A program made the translations under genes and the position numbers. 64,000 nt of DNA from Cymbidium sinense (lineage: Eukaryota > Streptophyta > Magnoliopsida > Asparagales > Orchidaceae), in assembly GCA_021442155.1 (NCBI GenBank), contig CM038214.1:136624040-136688039 (forward strand), read 5' to 3'. Below, in pieces: positions 47,576 to 59,234 of this stretch. How positions within the stretch are numbered: position 1 is the stretch's first letter; every line of letters begins with the position of its first letter. The notes under the pieces were generated by a model that had not been told where the DNA came from, ran no database searches, and worked only from the letters and a program-made list of their open reading frames with translations.

Positions 47576-49788
47576 GTCAAATCTATAAAGAACTTGACTT
47601 TGATATGATTTGAACCATACTTTTAAACTTGACATGACATGAATGAGAAGCGAATCAAAATTCAAACTATTCATAAAAAATATTAATAAATTGATTCAAT
47701 TCTAAAGGCTCAAGTTAAATGAAATCTAAATCATAAAATATATGATAATTTATTCACAAGCATAAGATATGACTTGATATCTTAATAAAGAACATGATTG
47801 GACATTTTTAATTATCAATTGAAAAGGGCTTAAGGGAAGTTTGAATCATAAGCTTGAATGAACTTAAGTTTGATGACAAATGCACTAGACAATTTTACAT
47901 TTTGTTTCTTTATGGTTTATATAAATGTCCAAAGGAGTTAAACTCTTGCACCTATCATAGTTTCATATGAATATATAGCTTTGGACTTCATGCCAAGTGT
48001 TTAATGGAATGACTCATATTGTATACTCAAAATACTACTACATTCCATTCAAATTAAATAAACATATGAATACTCAAGTTAAATGAATCTCATACTTACT
48101 TCATAGAATGATATTCTACTTAATCATCTGATTCATGTAAATACTTGAAAGAGTCGAATTCATGCTCTATATAATGGATGCATACTTGATTTATGACAAA
48201 ATAGATACATGCTTGAATCACTATAAATATTTGGAAAAATTAAATCCTTGTTTCATTGAGCAGATGCTTACATTTGATCTATAACAAACATTTGAAGAAG
48301 ATCAAATATGCACTTTCTCTAGGACAGACTTATACTTGATTTATGATTTGAGGTATCAAAATCTATGCTTGCTATCAAAACTTATGCTTGCAATTTGAAA
48401 TATATATCATGTCAACATAACTACTTCAACTTAGACATCTTAATGTCCATACATCATTTAGAAGAACGATACCGTATGTATGTTAAAGTGTCCACTAGAT
48501 CAAACATCTATGAAACAAGCTATGTGCAAAATGAAAGAACATATATCTACACCCTGGTTGAGTCTTAGGACTAAGTCTGAGATAACAAAACCTAAAAATT
48601 TAATTTCTAATATTATAAGAATTTCAATTTGATAAAATCTAAGAAGTTAATTATGTCATATAATTGCAAGAGATAAATCTATTGACATAACTTCTCAAGT
48701 TTAAGCTCCCAAGAAAAAGTCTCAAACTTGATCCTCTATGCTTAAGCTAGAGTTGATAAGATTTAGAGGACTATAAAAGTGGAAGCAATGAATTTAGACT
48801 TGATCATCTGCAAGGAAAGATGTAGAGGTGACACGGTCTATTAACAATAGCTATATGATCAAAAGGGTGTCATTAAGTTTTAAATAATTAATTATTATAT
48901 ATTCAAATCTAAATTAATTATAAAATGATCAAATATTCAAATAAAAAATATAAATTAAATAAAATTAATTATTTAAATTTAAAGTTAAAATACATCCACT
49001 CATCCACAATTATTTATCGAGGGTGACAAATTAAGAATACTTTTCTCACAAAGAGCTAATGTCAAATCTAATACATAGCCATTTTCACACTCAAATAATC
49101 TTAAGTCGGTAAGGACGTGGCCAATGTCCTCTATGTGCATAGTTTTTCCTCAAATGATACCACATAATAGCAGTTACGACCAGAGCCCTCTGACCGGGTG
49201 GTTTGCCCTAAAATGACACCACTAAATCACGATCACGACCGCAGCCCATATGTTCCCTAACGACTTTACTCTTTGAGTTGTGAATTATAGAATATATTTG
49301 GTTGGGCTAAAAGTCATCTGTTAACTAAGGTTGACTTGTATTTATCTCCTTAGATAAACTTCACCGGGTCTACAAGGACACCTTGGATGTAACCCATGGT
49401 TGCTAACAAGGATCATTCGGTCATGTTGGGTCGACTACCTCCTCGACTAAGTGAACGTGCACGCGTGATGAGAAAACAATGGGATCTTGTTGAGATGCAT
49501 CATTTTCAAAACAAAATCTTTAAATTAAAATAATAAATCTAATAATATTCCACTCCACTCGATAAGTATATACTGCTATTTATTTATCGACTAGTCGAAA
49601 GTGCTCTCTCAAGATATTTGGAGGGATAATTAACTATATTGCTATAAAACCTAGAATCAGTCTAAAGTCCTCACAAAATGAGGGTGAAATCTCTATGTAT
49701 ACTATTCCATCTACCTTCTAAAATTTCACTGACACTCAAACACACTCTTCATCGCAAAGAGGTCGGTGGTGAATTTTTGGAGCCCACA

Positions 49789-49954
49789 ATACTTAATAGG
49801 GCACTAGCCATTAGTTAAATAAGTTTGACTTAAAATTATCTTATTAGGTAAATATTTATCTCAGCTCTGCATGATCCTATTAAAGGACATAACTTATGAC
49901 TATTGAAAGGATCTTTTAGATAAATAAGATCTAACACTTTTTTGACTATGTATA
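49789..49954 (+). repeat. LTR N fragment, left part (degenerate family 2 LTR)
   Basis: Aligns in order with LTR C1 44330-44480: AATAGGGCACTAGCC with AATAGCCCTCTGCC, then GACATAAC...AAGGATC with GACGTAAC...AAGATCC, ending TTGACTATGTATA against CTGACTAAGTA. The alignment resumes at 58191, so the intervening minus LTR D split it. Confidence 0.6.
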
Positions 49955-50100
49955 TGTGGGATCCAAAAATTCACCAATGACCTCTTTTGGATGAAAAAAG
50001 TTGTTTTAAGTGTGAAAATTTCAGAAGGTAGATGAATAGTAGATAAGACACTATCGAGATATTTCACCCTCATTTTGTGAGAACATTTTAGATCCGTTCT

Positions 50101-50132
50101 GTTTCTAGGTGCAAGCCCCTATAGTTAATTAC
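50101..50132 (-). promoter_or_regulatory. Conserved LTR 3' box (LTR D)
   Basis: On the minus strand GGTAATTAACTATAGGGGCT, followed by TGCACCTAGAAAC; the same box as in the plus-strand LTRs, about 145 bases from the LTR end. Confidence 0.58.
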
Positions 50133-51169
50133 CCTCTCAATATTGAGAGAGCACTTTCAATTAAGGCTAGTCGATGAATCATTAAATAATGAGTATATAA
50201 TAGCAGTGAGTGGAGTTCAAAATTTATAAAATTTATTATTTTAATTTAAAACTTTTGGTTGGGGAAATGATGATGCACCCCATCTAGATCTCATGGGCCA
50301 TCCTGCTATCGCGTCCAGCTGGGAGGAAGTAGTCGACAACCCCGATCAAGGATCCTTATCACAACACATGGGTTACGTCATCCAAGGTGTCCTAGACTGA
50401 GGTGGAGTTTATCTTGGGACAAATATAAGTCTTACTAACATAGGCTTTTTTTCAACTAAATATATTTTATATTTCATAGATCAAAGAGCAAAGTCATTGG
50501 GGAACATAGGGGCTGCACCGTGACCATAATTTAGTGGTGTCATATCGCAGTGAACCACCCGGTCAGAGGGCTCTGGTCATAACCGCCATTTATGTGGTGC
50601 CATTTTGACAAAATCATGCGGATAGAGGACACGGGCCACATCCTCACGAGCTTAAAATTATTTGAATATGAAAATAGTTATGTATTTGATTTAACATTGG
50701 CTCTTTGTGAAAAGTTTTTTTAATTTTTCACCCCTAGACAAATGTTACGGAGAGGTGGATTGATTTTAAGTTTTAATTTAAATAATTAATTTCATTTCAT
50801 TTATATTTTGTTATTTTATTTGAATTTTGATCATTTTATGATTTATTTAGATTTGAATATATGATCATTAATTATTTGAATTTTAATAATAATCATCTTT
50901 CTCGATCATAGGACTAATATCGATTACTAGACCTTATTTACTCTGCTTATTTTTCTATAGAGGATCGGTCTAAATTCATTATCTCAAAAATATAATCCTT
51001 CAAACCTTATCAATTCTAACTTGAGCATAATGGATCAGGTTTGAGACTTTTTCTTTTGAGAGCTTGAACTTCAAAATTTATGTCAGTAGATTCATATTTT
51101 ATAATTATACGACAAAATTAGTTTCTCAGATATTATTAGCATAAAATTTTTATAATATCAAATTTTTAG

Positions 51170-52150
51170 GTTTTGTTAACCCGGACCCGGTCCTAAGACC
51201 AAACCGGGATTGTAGCATATGTTCTTTCATTTTGCACATAACTTGCATATCTTTCTAGATATTTGATCTAATGAATACTTCAACATACATACAGGTATCT
51301 GTTCTTTTTTAAAAATATTGCATGGATATGTGAATGTCTAAGTTGAAGTAGTTGAGTTTGACATGATGTATGCATCAGAATGCAAGCATGAGTTTTGATA
51401 TGGATTTTTTATTAGGTTTTGTTAACCCGGACCCGATCCTAAGACCAAACCGGGAAGTGTAGCATCTGTTCATTTGCTTTATATCTAACTTGCATATGTT
51501 CCTAAATGTCTGAACATTTCAACGCACATACGAGTATCTATTCTTTTAAAATATTGTATGGACATGTGAATATCTATGTTAAAATGTAGATATCAATTTG
51601 CAAGTTTGATTTTTGATATGACATTTTTGGGTTTTGTTAACTGACCGCCCCAAGACCAAAGGAAAGTAGATCTTGACAACTCGACTATCTTCAGAGGATC
51701 AAATTTAGATTAATTATTTCAAGATCTATCATTCTCCAAACCTTGTGAACTCATGAACATGGAGGATCGGGTTTGAGACTTTCTTCTTGAGATCTTGAAC
51801 TTGAAAAGATACATTAATAATGATGCTGATAGATTTATCTTTTGTCATTCTATGATATAATTAGCTTCTAATATTTTATTAAGTTGAAAATAGTATAATG
51901 GCATCATTAGATTTAAAGGTTTTGTTAACCCGGACCTGGTCCTAAAACCAAACTGGGAAGCGTAGCATCTGTTCTTTCATTTTGCATTTGGGTTGTATAT
52001 TTCTCCTAAATGTTTGATCTAATAGACATTTCAACATACATATGAATATCTATTCTTTTTTTAAATATTGTATGGACATGAGAATGTTTAAGTTGAAATG
52101 ACTATGTTTAATATGACATGTCATCTTTAATACATCTTATAAAACAAGTA
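51170..52150 (-). repeat. ~240-bp tandem repeats with GTTAACCCGG hairpin
   Basis: Four units begin at 51170, 51414, 51632 and 51916. Each starts with GGTTTTGTTAAC and a GC-rich hairpin core (arms CCCGG and CCGGG, inner arms GGTC and GACC around CTAA; clear at 51180-51208, disrupted in unit 3), then a TAGCATCTGTTC(T/A)TT phrase. LTR C1 (43760) and LTR E (63245) have a single copy, so D has amplified it. Confidence 0.75.
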
Positions 52151-52379
52151 ATGATATTTTTTTTATCAAGCAAGTATCCTTTTTTTTGAAATTCACATTC
52201 TCAAATGTAGACCAAACGAGTATCTGTTCTAGATGATCAAGCTTACATCTATTCGAAAGAGATAAGGCAGCTACTTTCACATCAAGTGAACATTTGTTCT
52301 TTAATGATATGAACTTAAACCCTTCCCGATTCATCATAAAAAATGACAAAGAAAATTAAAGATCTCTTTACACGCAAGT

Positions 52380-52920
52380 TTATATCATATGATATTAAGA
52401 GGAGACAACAAAGGGTTAAAGGTTTCCCCTTTAAGTTTATATGTATGTTACATGTCATTAAGAGGAAATGACAAAGGATTAAACATTTTCCCTTTAGGTT
52501 TACATGTATGTTACATGTCATTAAAAGGGTATGACAAAGGGTTAAAGATTTCCCTTTTAGGTTTACATGTATGTCACATGTCATTAAAGGGTAAATGGCA
52601 AGAGAAATTAGATTTTCCCTTTAGGTTTATATGTATGTTACAATTAGGGTATGACAAGAGAAATTAGATTTCCTTAGATTTATATGTATGTCACATGTCA
52701 TTAAGAAAAAATGACAAAGGGTTAAAGATTTTTCTTTTAGGTTTACATGTATATCACATGTCATTAAAAGGGTATGGCAAGAGAAATTAGATCTCCCCTT
52801 AGATTCATATGTATGTCACATGTCATTAAGAAAAAATGACAAAGGGTTAAAGATTTCTCCTTTTAGGTTTACATGTATATCACATGTCATTAAAGGGGAA
52901 TGACAAAAATAGAAGTATAT
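52380..52920. repeat. ~55-60-bp tandem repeats
   Basis: About nine units of the pattern GACAAAGGGTTAAAGATTTCC, then CTTTTAGGTTTACATGTATGT and CACATGTCATTAA. Open frames crossing it on both strands are products of the repeat. Not matched elsewhere in the window except the related array that follows. Confidence 0.75.
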
Positions 52921-53930
52921 GCCATATGATATTAGGGGACAAATGACAAAACAAAGTTAATCTCCTTACATGCAAGTTCATGACAAAGACACAAGTACAT
53001 GTCAAATATCATTAGGAAAAAAAATGACAAAAAGAAATTTAATCTTCTCTTAGATCCACATTTTATCATGTAATATTAAAAGAAAATGACAAAGATATAA
53101 GTGCATGTCATATATCATTAGGAGACAAATGGCAAAACAAAGTTAATCTCCTTACATGCAAGTTCATGACAAAGACACAAGTACATGTCAAATGTCATTA
53201 GGAAAAATGACAAAAAGAAAGTTAATCTCCCCTTAGATTCACATTTTTGTCATATAACATTAAAGGAAAATGAGAAAGATATAAGTGCATGTCATATATC
53301 ATTAGGAGACCAATGGTAAAACAAAGTTAATCTTCTTACATGCAAGTTCATGATAAAGACACAAGTACACGTCAAATGTCACTAGGGAAAAATGACAAAA
53401 AGAAAGTTATTCTCCCCTTAGATCCACATTTTTTGTCATGTAACATTAAAGAAAAATGACAAAGATATAAGTGCATGTCATATATCATTAGGAGATAAAT
53501 GGCAAAACAAAGTTAATCTCCTTACATTCAAGTTCATGACAAATACACAAGTACATGTCAAATGTCATTAGGAAAAAATGATAAAAAAGAAAGTTAATCT
53601 CCCCTTAGATCCACATTTTTGTCATGTAACATTAAAGAAAAATGACAAAGATATAAGTGCATGTCATATATCATTAGGAGACAAATGACAAAACAAATTT
53701 AATCTCCTTACATGCAAGTTCATGACAAAGACATAAGTACATGTCAAATGTCATTAAGGAAAAATGGCAAAAAGAAAGTTAATCTCCTCTTAGATTCACA
53801 TTTTTATTATGTAACATTAAAAGAAAATGACAAAGATATAAGTGCATGTCATATGTCATTAGGAGATAAATGGCAAAACAAAGTTAATATCCTTACATGC
53901 AAGTTCATGACAAATACACAAAGAAAAGAA
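52921..53930. repeat. ~185-bp tandem repeats (six units)
   Basis: Units marked by GACAAATGGCAAAACAAAG at about 52936, 53124, 53306, 53491, 53670 and 53858, near-constant spacing. Each also has ACATGTCAAATGTCATTAGG and ATAAGTGCATGTCATATATC. Copies are very similar, suggesting recent amplification or exchange. Confidence 0.82.
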
Positions 53931-53989
53931 ATTAATGGGATGACACAAGTCCCACTTTCATTTTTTTTTCTTTTTTTTTTTTGGCCTCA

Positions 53990-54180
53990 TGCTAAGGGGC
54001 TTATAAATAAGAGAGAATCCTTCTCTCATGAGACTTTACTCTCCCACTTCTCTCCTTTTCCTTACAAAGTCCATTGCAAATCTACGTTTCATAAGAGAGT
54101 GTTCATTCATCTTTCAAAAGGAGAGCTCCCCAATATTCAAATTTGGTCTTGCCACAACACATCAACTTGTAAGTTATAAC
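53990..54180 (+). promoter_or_regulatory. Candidate plus-strand promoter, leader and splice donor
   Basis: GGGGCTTATAAATAAGAGAG gives a TATA box at about 54001-54008. A pyrimidine-rich leader follows, then a splice-donor-like CTTGTAAGT at about 54166-54174. It is on the plus strand, opposite to the surrounding LTR D, and directly follows 1.5 kb of tandem repeats. It could be the promoter of a separate small element. No open frame of interest follows. Confidence 0.4.
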
Positions 54181-54479
54181 TAACTTAATGCATTTTAAAT
54201 TTATCCTTTTCATTTCATATGAATAGATATACATCTCATTCTTATTTCAAGATTTAGGCAAAGAGGAAGCAATCATACCATAATCATATACTTAGTAATG
54301 AAACAAAATTTAAACCGTATGGCGCATAAGATAGATCTTTTCTTTAAATAAATCACCTAAGTAGCGTAAGCATCATTTAGGCAAGAGCGATGACTTAAGC
54401 ATGAATAAGCATATTGTACTCATCTTTTTCTACTTAAGAACTTAAGCATTTATGCAAACTCCTTTTTTTTATCAAAATT

Positions 54480-54650
54480 TTCAGCCTCCCGGCATCATCC
54501 CCGCATATGGGGGATGCTTCGGGAGACTAGACCTTCCCACCATGCCAAGAAAGGCATGCATGGTAGGTGTTGTGAGACACCGCGGCCAAAAGTTTATTTG
54601 CCACCACACCAAGAAAGGCATGCATGGGTTAACATAGCGTAACATTTTTT
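54480..54650 (-). repeat. GGGAGGCTG block and CATGCC hairpins (LTR D)
   Basis: Reversed counterpart of 47400-47575. It reads CAGCCTCCCGGCATCATCCC and then two CCAAGAAAGGCATG(C) hairpin phrases, with GGTGTTGTGAGACACC between them. Confidence 0.65.
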
Positions 54651-54659
54651 TTCCTTGTT

Positions 54660-55110
54660 AGAATAACGTGAGAAAGTACTTATATTATAACAGGTTTCAA
54701 TTTCCCTACCATGAGAACAAAGTCAGTAGGTACTTATCATAACAAATTTTCCTATCGCATTGAAACAACGTGAACATGTACTTTCCCTACCACATTAGAA
54801 CAAAGTGAACGGATACTTATAGCAACATACTTCTCTATCACGATGGAACAACGTGAACAGGTACTTATCACAAGTTTTCTCGCCGCATTGGAACAATGTG
54901 AATGGGTACTTATAGCAGATTTTCCTGCCATGTTGGAACAATGTGAACAGGTATTTATCACAAGTTTCTCCACATTGGAATAATGTGAACGGGTACTTAT
55001 AGCAACAGATTTTCCTACCACGTTGGAACAACGTGAATAGGTACTTATCACAAGTTTTCCCGCCGCATTGAAACAATGTGAATGGGTAGTTATCACAAAT
55101 AATTTCAAGC
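54660..55110 (-). repeat. ~60-bp hairpin tandem repeats (LTR D)
   Basis: About seven reversed units of the array at 46885-47400, with TATCACAAGTTTT and (C/T)GCATTGGAACAATGTGAA phrases. At 55019-55035 the arms read CACGTTG / CAACGTG, other units CACATT / AATGTG (54971-54987); some are mismatched. Confidence 0.78.
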
Positions 55111-56290
55111 TTGCATTTACACATAAACATGCATGATATATATTTAAACAAGACATGACATTTGTAAGTTTAGCTAAGCATTGCATTGAGACATCATTAA
55201 TAAGAAATCATCACATGACTTTTTATTACATATGTCATTTCTCCTTTCTCTTTTTTTTTTGTTTCCATATGGGGGATGAAATAACTTTTCCAATTTTAGT
55301 GAACAAGATAACATTCATGTGTTAAACCATAAACATATGCTTTATTTCTTACTGCGCATAGTTAATGTTCAACCTTTCACATTAAGACCATATACTTCAT
55401 TCATTTCTTTTGCGCAAGAGAAAATCAAAGTAGAATAATTGTTTACACCAAGTATAGCTAGCATTCAACCTTCCATAATGTGTCATGAAATCTAAGGAAG
55501 AAATTTCTAATCTCACAAAAGAAACTTGTAAAGTTCTACCAAAATCAAGCTCATATGAAAGGAATATAGAAATTTCATTCATTTTGGTTTATCTCTAGCC
55601 TCCCTTTCATCTCTTATTATGATAGCCACAAGAGTAAGCATAACATTACATAAATCCAAAAGAAAAGAGAGGATTCAAATTTAGTAAACCATTGGTAAAA
55701 CTCATAAAATTCAAATATGAAATAATACTTACATTTGGGTTTGTCAAATGAAGAGAAAACAAATCTGAAAATAAACTTTGTTCAAATCTTCATCTCCATA
55801 TTAGCAAACAACTAAGTAATGGAAGCAAGGTAGGATAGACTTCATAAGGTAAATCCAGAAAATCAATGTATGTAGTAAACACTTGCATTAGAACTTAGCA
55901 AACCCAGAAAATCTAAAAAATAATCTTCACCCAAGTCATTATTCTCATAATAACAACTAAAATAGAATAAAGAGCTCCCCAACAAATAATTTCCCTTCCT
56001 CTCCCTTCTTCTTTCTCTCTTTTTTTTAGGGAAATAACACATACATAAATCTGAATTTTCAAATTCAATTAAAAGAACACTTTTCTTTTGATGGAGAAAG
56101 ATGAGAATAGAGCCTATTATTGATCAACGATAAAAAAAGTCAAGGTACTTAGCTCATTCATAAGCTTTAAACTTTCATATTTTAGCTAAAGATATGCTTG
56201 CATATTAAAGGAACTTGCTAAGAATAAAGCTCATCACTAATAACTAGTGGTAAATAAATAATGAACAAGCAATTATATTAGAACAATATG
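55111..56290 (-). other. LTR D interior without recognised features
   Basis: AT-rich sequence with poly-T runs (55248-55260, 56010-56030). The antisense open frame at 55397-55582 has no recognisable domain. Nothing else is seen. Confidence 0.4.
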
Positions 56291-57010
56291 CATAAGCCAC
56301 TTCCCTTCATTTCTAACCATTTTGAATAATATGATAATCATTCACACTTGCTGTTTATCATTTCTAACCTCATTTTCACATTTCCAATTTTATTTTAAAC
56401 ATATAAGGGAAGCTTAAAGAATATTATTCCATCCAAACAAAAATTTGAAGCATGAGAGTGGAGGAAAGTTGTATATAACCTAGGATTTGGGCCATATATA
56501 TTCTCAAATTCTATTTCTACACTTCTAATTTCATTTTGAATATGTAAAGAGACTTGGCAAGTGTTATTTCATCCAAACAAGAATTGAATAAGGAACACAA
56601 TTTGCAAATAGGTTAGGGTTTGAGTCACTCAACATTTCTAAACCCATTTCTATGTTTCCAATTTCATTTTAGGCATATAAGAAAGACTTAGCAAGTATAA
56701 ACTCCTCCAAATAGTAAGAATTGAAGCATAAAAGAGAAGGGAACTTTCACATAATTTAGGATTTGAACCATATGCCATTTCAAAACCTTCTTTCATACTT
56801 CTAGTTTCATTTTAAACATATAAGAAAGATTTAGCAAGTATAAACTCCTCCAAATAGCAAAAACTGAAGCATAAAAGAGAGGGGGACTTGCACATAATTT
56901 AGGATTTGAACCATATACCAATTCAAAACCTTCTTTCATATGCTTAACTTTTCTTTCAACACATAAAAGAGCTTTAGCAAATACTATTTCACCAACAAGA
57001 AGCCATTTCA
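56290..57010 (-). repeat. ~150-bp repeats in LTR D
   Basis: Four to five units with ATTTAGGATTTGAACCATAT, TTCATTTTAAACATATAAG and AGCAAGTATAAACTCCTCC. The copies near 56700-56830 and 56830-56960 are nearly identical. Confidence 0.7.
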
Positions 57011-57119
57011 GCAAGCCAAAGTTATAAAAACCCATGAATAATAGAAATCAATATACAAGCTCATACATTATCCCAAACTTTAGGATCAAATCTTATACTC
57101 ATTTCAAGCATTTAGGAAG

Positions 57120-57500
57120 AGATTCATCAAACCCTAATTCCCCAAAGGAAATCGAAAAGCATAGAAAATGAGTTTAGATTTAGATAGAAACACGGAGAGT
57201 TTGATTGCTAAAGGGGAGGAAGAGATAGCTTTGGTTGAGATTGCTGGTTTCTTTTCGACTACCATGGAACCAAGGCAAAAGAGATCGAGCTCGCTTCAAT
57301 GGGAGGCAAACCGATCGGGTCTCACGCAAAGGAGGAGAGGAGGATCGCACGAGAAAGGGGAAAATCAAAATAGGAGGATCGCACGAGAGGGAGAGGTGCT
57401 CGGCCGTAGGTCGCGTGAAGAATGAGGGATCGAGCTCCTCCGGCTGGGATTTAGGATTGGCCGCTCATTTTGATTGGCTACCCAAATGGTAGCCAATAAG
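57120..57500 (-). promoter_or_regulatory. Pyrimidine-rich leader and CCAAT hairpin of LTR D
   Basis: On the minus strand this is C/T-rich, like 41580-42120 in LTR C1, so I read it as the transcript leader of D. Just upstream, arms ATTGGCTACC (57473-57482) and GGTAGCCAAT (57488-57497) form a perfect 10-bp stem with loop CAAAT. The arms contain a CCAAT box in each direction. Open frames of 85 codons on the plus strand here lie antisense to the leader and are not supported as genes. Confidence 0.5.
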
Positions 57501-58190
57501 GTTAAGTGGGCGGCTGACCTAATTATTGGGCTTGGGCGGCATGCACAGGGTAAGGATTAGAAGGTTTAAGTGATTAAGCAAATGTTAATTATCTTAATTG
57601 TAAATTAACATAATTCCGCATCAAATTTTATGAATTTATTTTGTGTGATAAACCCTTGCAATATAGGTATTGATTTTAGGTATTTTCGTTATGCCGGACG
57701 CAACGGCGTAGTCGATTTCACAATCAGAAGTCGTTTGGACAACGTCGATGACAGTCGAAGTAAAATTAGGCTTAAATTGTGCGACGTCACATTTGAATAG
57801 CTCGACATTCATGTAGACTTTGCTAAATTTTCCGTGGAAGGCATCGTTTGATAGATTTTGATGTTTTGGCGACAATGACACGATCAATTTTGTGAACGGA
57901 GGTCATTCGGACATCATCGGGGCTTCCTGATCTTGATATGCATGTAATTTCATTAAAAATTGATTTTAATTAATTGATCAGTTATTAATTGATATGATAT
58001 TTTTTATTTAATTAATTTTAATATTTTAGACACATTTATGAATCCAAAATTTTAAATCGAAGTGATTTTTATCAAATACTATCGCAATTATAGCATTTTA
58101 AACCTGATTCATATGATGGTTCCTCTCGTTAATTATTTATTTTAGCTTCCATGGTTCATTTGACTTGTGAACCATATGTGGAGGTCAACG

Positions 58191-58557
58191 ATATTAGAGA
58201 CCCTAACAACCAAGGGTGATAAAACTTTAAAACCTTGATTGAATTTGTCATCAATTCTCTCTCCATCTACCTTAAGTTATGGTAGTAAATTTTCTTAATT
58301 TGAAACTAAAGTTACTACAACTTTGCTAAGATCTTAGTGACTAGAGCTTTTATCAAAAGTTCTCTCTTAATGTGGGTAGAGGGGTAATTAACAATATAGG
58401 CTTGTGCTTATGAGAAATTTAAAATTAGAACTAAATTGTTTATAAAATGAGGGCAAAAGTTTGAATATGTCTTATTTATATAACATGTTTTCTAAAAGTT
58501 TAACTCATAATAAATAAAACTCTCTTAGAAGAGCTAAGCATAAATTTTTGGAACACA
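58191..58557 (+). repeat. LTR N fragment, right part
   Basis: Continues the alignment left at 49954: GACCCTAACAACCAAGGGTG against GACCGTGACAGCCCGGGATG of LTR C1 (44510), then ATCAAAAGTTCTCTCTT (44671 in C1), the conserved box at 58384 and the end TTTTTGGAACACA at 58557. The primer-binding site expected afterwards is not recognisable. Confidence 0.65.
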
Positions 58558-59195
58558 TAGCTAGTGATAGAAGATGGGTTGATAGGGCCATTAGGGATTG
58601 CAATTATGAGATAGAGTCGATGGGTTGATAATGTTAATATTGACATAAGGACATTAAGTATTATAAATATGAGTAGAGCTATAGGGGAGGCAATAAGAGT
58701 TGTTCCCCAAAGCTCACCCAAAGGTATTACTATTAATTTAAAAAAAACTCTAAATAAAATTGGTAGAGTTCATATTCACAATTGATTCAATAAGTAAAAA
58801 AATATGTTAAAACTTAATTTAATCCATGAATTATAATAATGTTTTTCTTATTGATAAATGATTCTTAATTATTCTTAATATATTATATCTAATAGCTAAA
58901 AATGCACAACTTATAAGTTACTGGTTGTTAAATAAAAAAACTTAAAATGAGATAATTAAGTTGCTAAAATCATTAACACCCTTATTTGGAGAATTTTTTT
59001 CACTCTTGAGCATGAGACTGCATAATGTGGCAACCCCACATTAACTCCATGATATGGCTAAAATAAAACAAAGAAGCTATTATTTTCTTGTTACTCTTCA
59101 TTATTATTTGTTTATTATGTACAAATTTTCCTTTTAGAAATTTAGTTTTTTTTAAAAAATATATGAGGTGGAATTTTAAAATGGAGTCTTTTGAG

Positions 59196-59234
<39 letters not shown>

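Larger units (their letters stand above)
40617..49788 (+). mobile_element. Element C: family 2 LTR retrotransposon, internally deleted
   Basis: A plus-strand element with a 5' LTR (40617-44895), primer-binding site (44902), a short decayed interior to about 46768 and a second LTR ending GAGCCCACA at 49788. No RT, RNase H or integrase is found, so the interior has lost most of pol or was always non-autonomous. The right LTR is only recognisable from about 46870 and differs from the left in its repeats. No matching target-site duplication is seen (left CCCTA, right ATACT), so the two LTRs may come from different insertions joined by deletion. Confidence 0.6.
46870..49788 (+). repeat. LTR C2 (3' part recognised)
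   Basis: Collinear with LTR C1 from about 47520 (GATGATGTTGGGAGGCTGCC, matching 42830) to the end GAGCCCACA at 49788. The part 46870-47500 carries hairpin repeats found in LTRs D and E but not in C1. The true 5' end is not seen; the LTR is probably truncated there. The conserved box at 49627 is shortened. Confidence 0.68.
49955..58190 (-). mobile_element. LTR D: ~8.2 kb minus-strand solo LTR (family 2)
   Basis: Read on the minus strand it starts near 58190 (GTTGACCTCCACAT) and ends GGATCCCACA at 49955. It holds the conserved 3' box (50101-50132), the reversed TTATCG/GTGACAAATT block, four copies of the GTTAACCCGG hairpin region (51170-52150), the GATGATGCCGGGAGGCTG block (reversed at 54480) and a pyrimidine-rich leader (reversed at 57120-57480). 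No internal domain adjoins it, and its flanks join into one older LTR (N), so it is a solo LTR left by LTR-LTR recombination. AT-rich flanks allow only an imperfect target duplication. The part 52380-54200 may be a separate plus-strand insertion. Confidence 0.62.

Noticed and set aside
53712..54179. 155-codon ORF across repeats
   Set aside because: It begins in the 185-bp repeats, crosses a poly-T run and ends in the candidate leader. No domain is seen and the earlier part repeats with the array.
57168..57425. 85-codon open frame
   Set aside because: It is antisense to the leader of LTR D, low-complexity and overlapped by other open frames on both strands.
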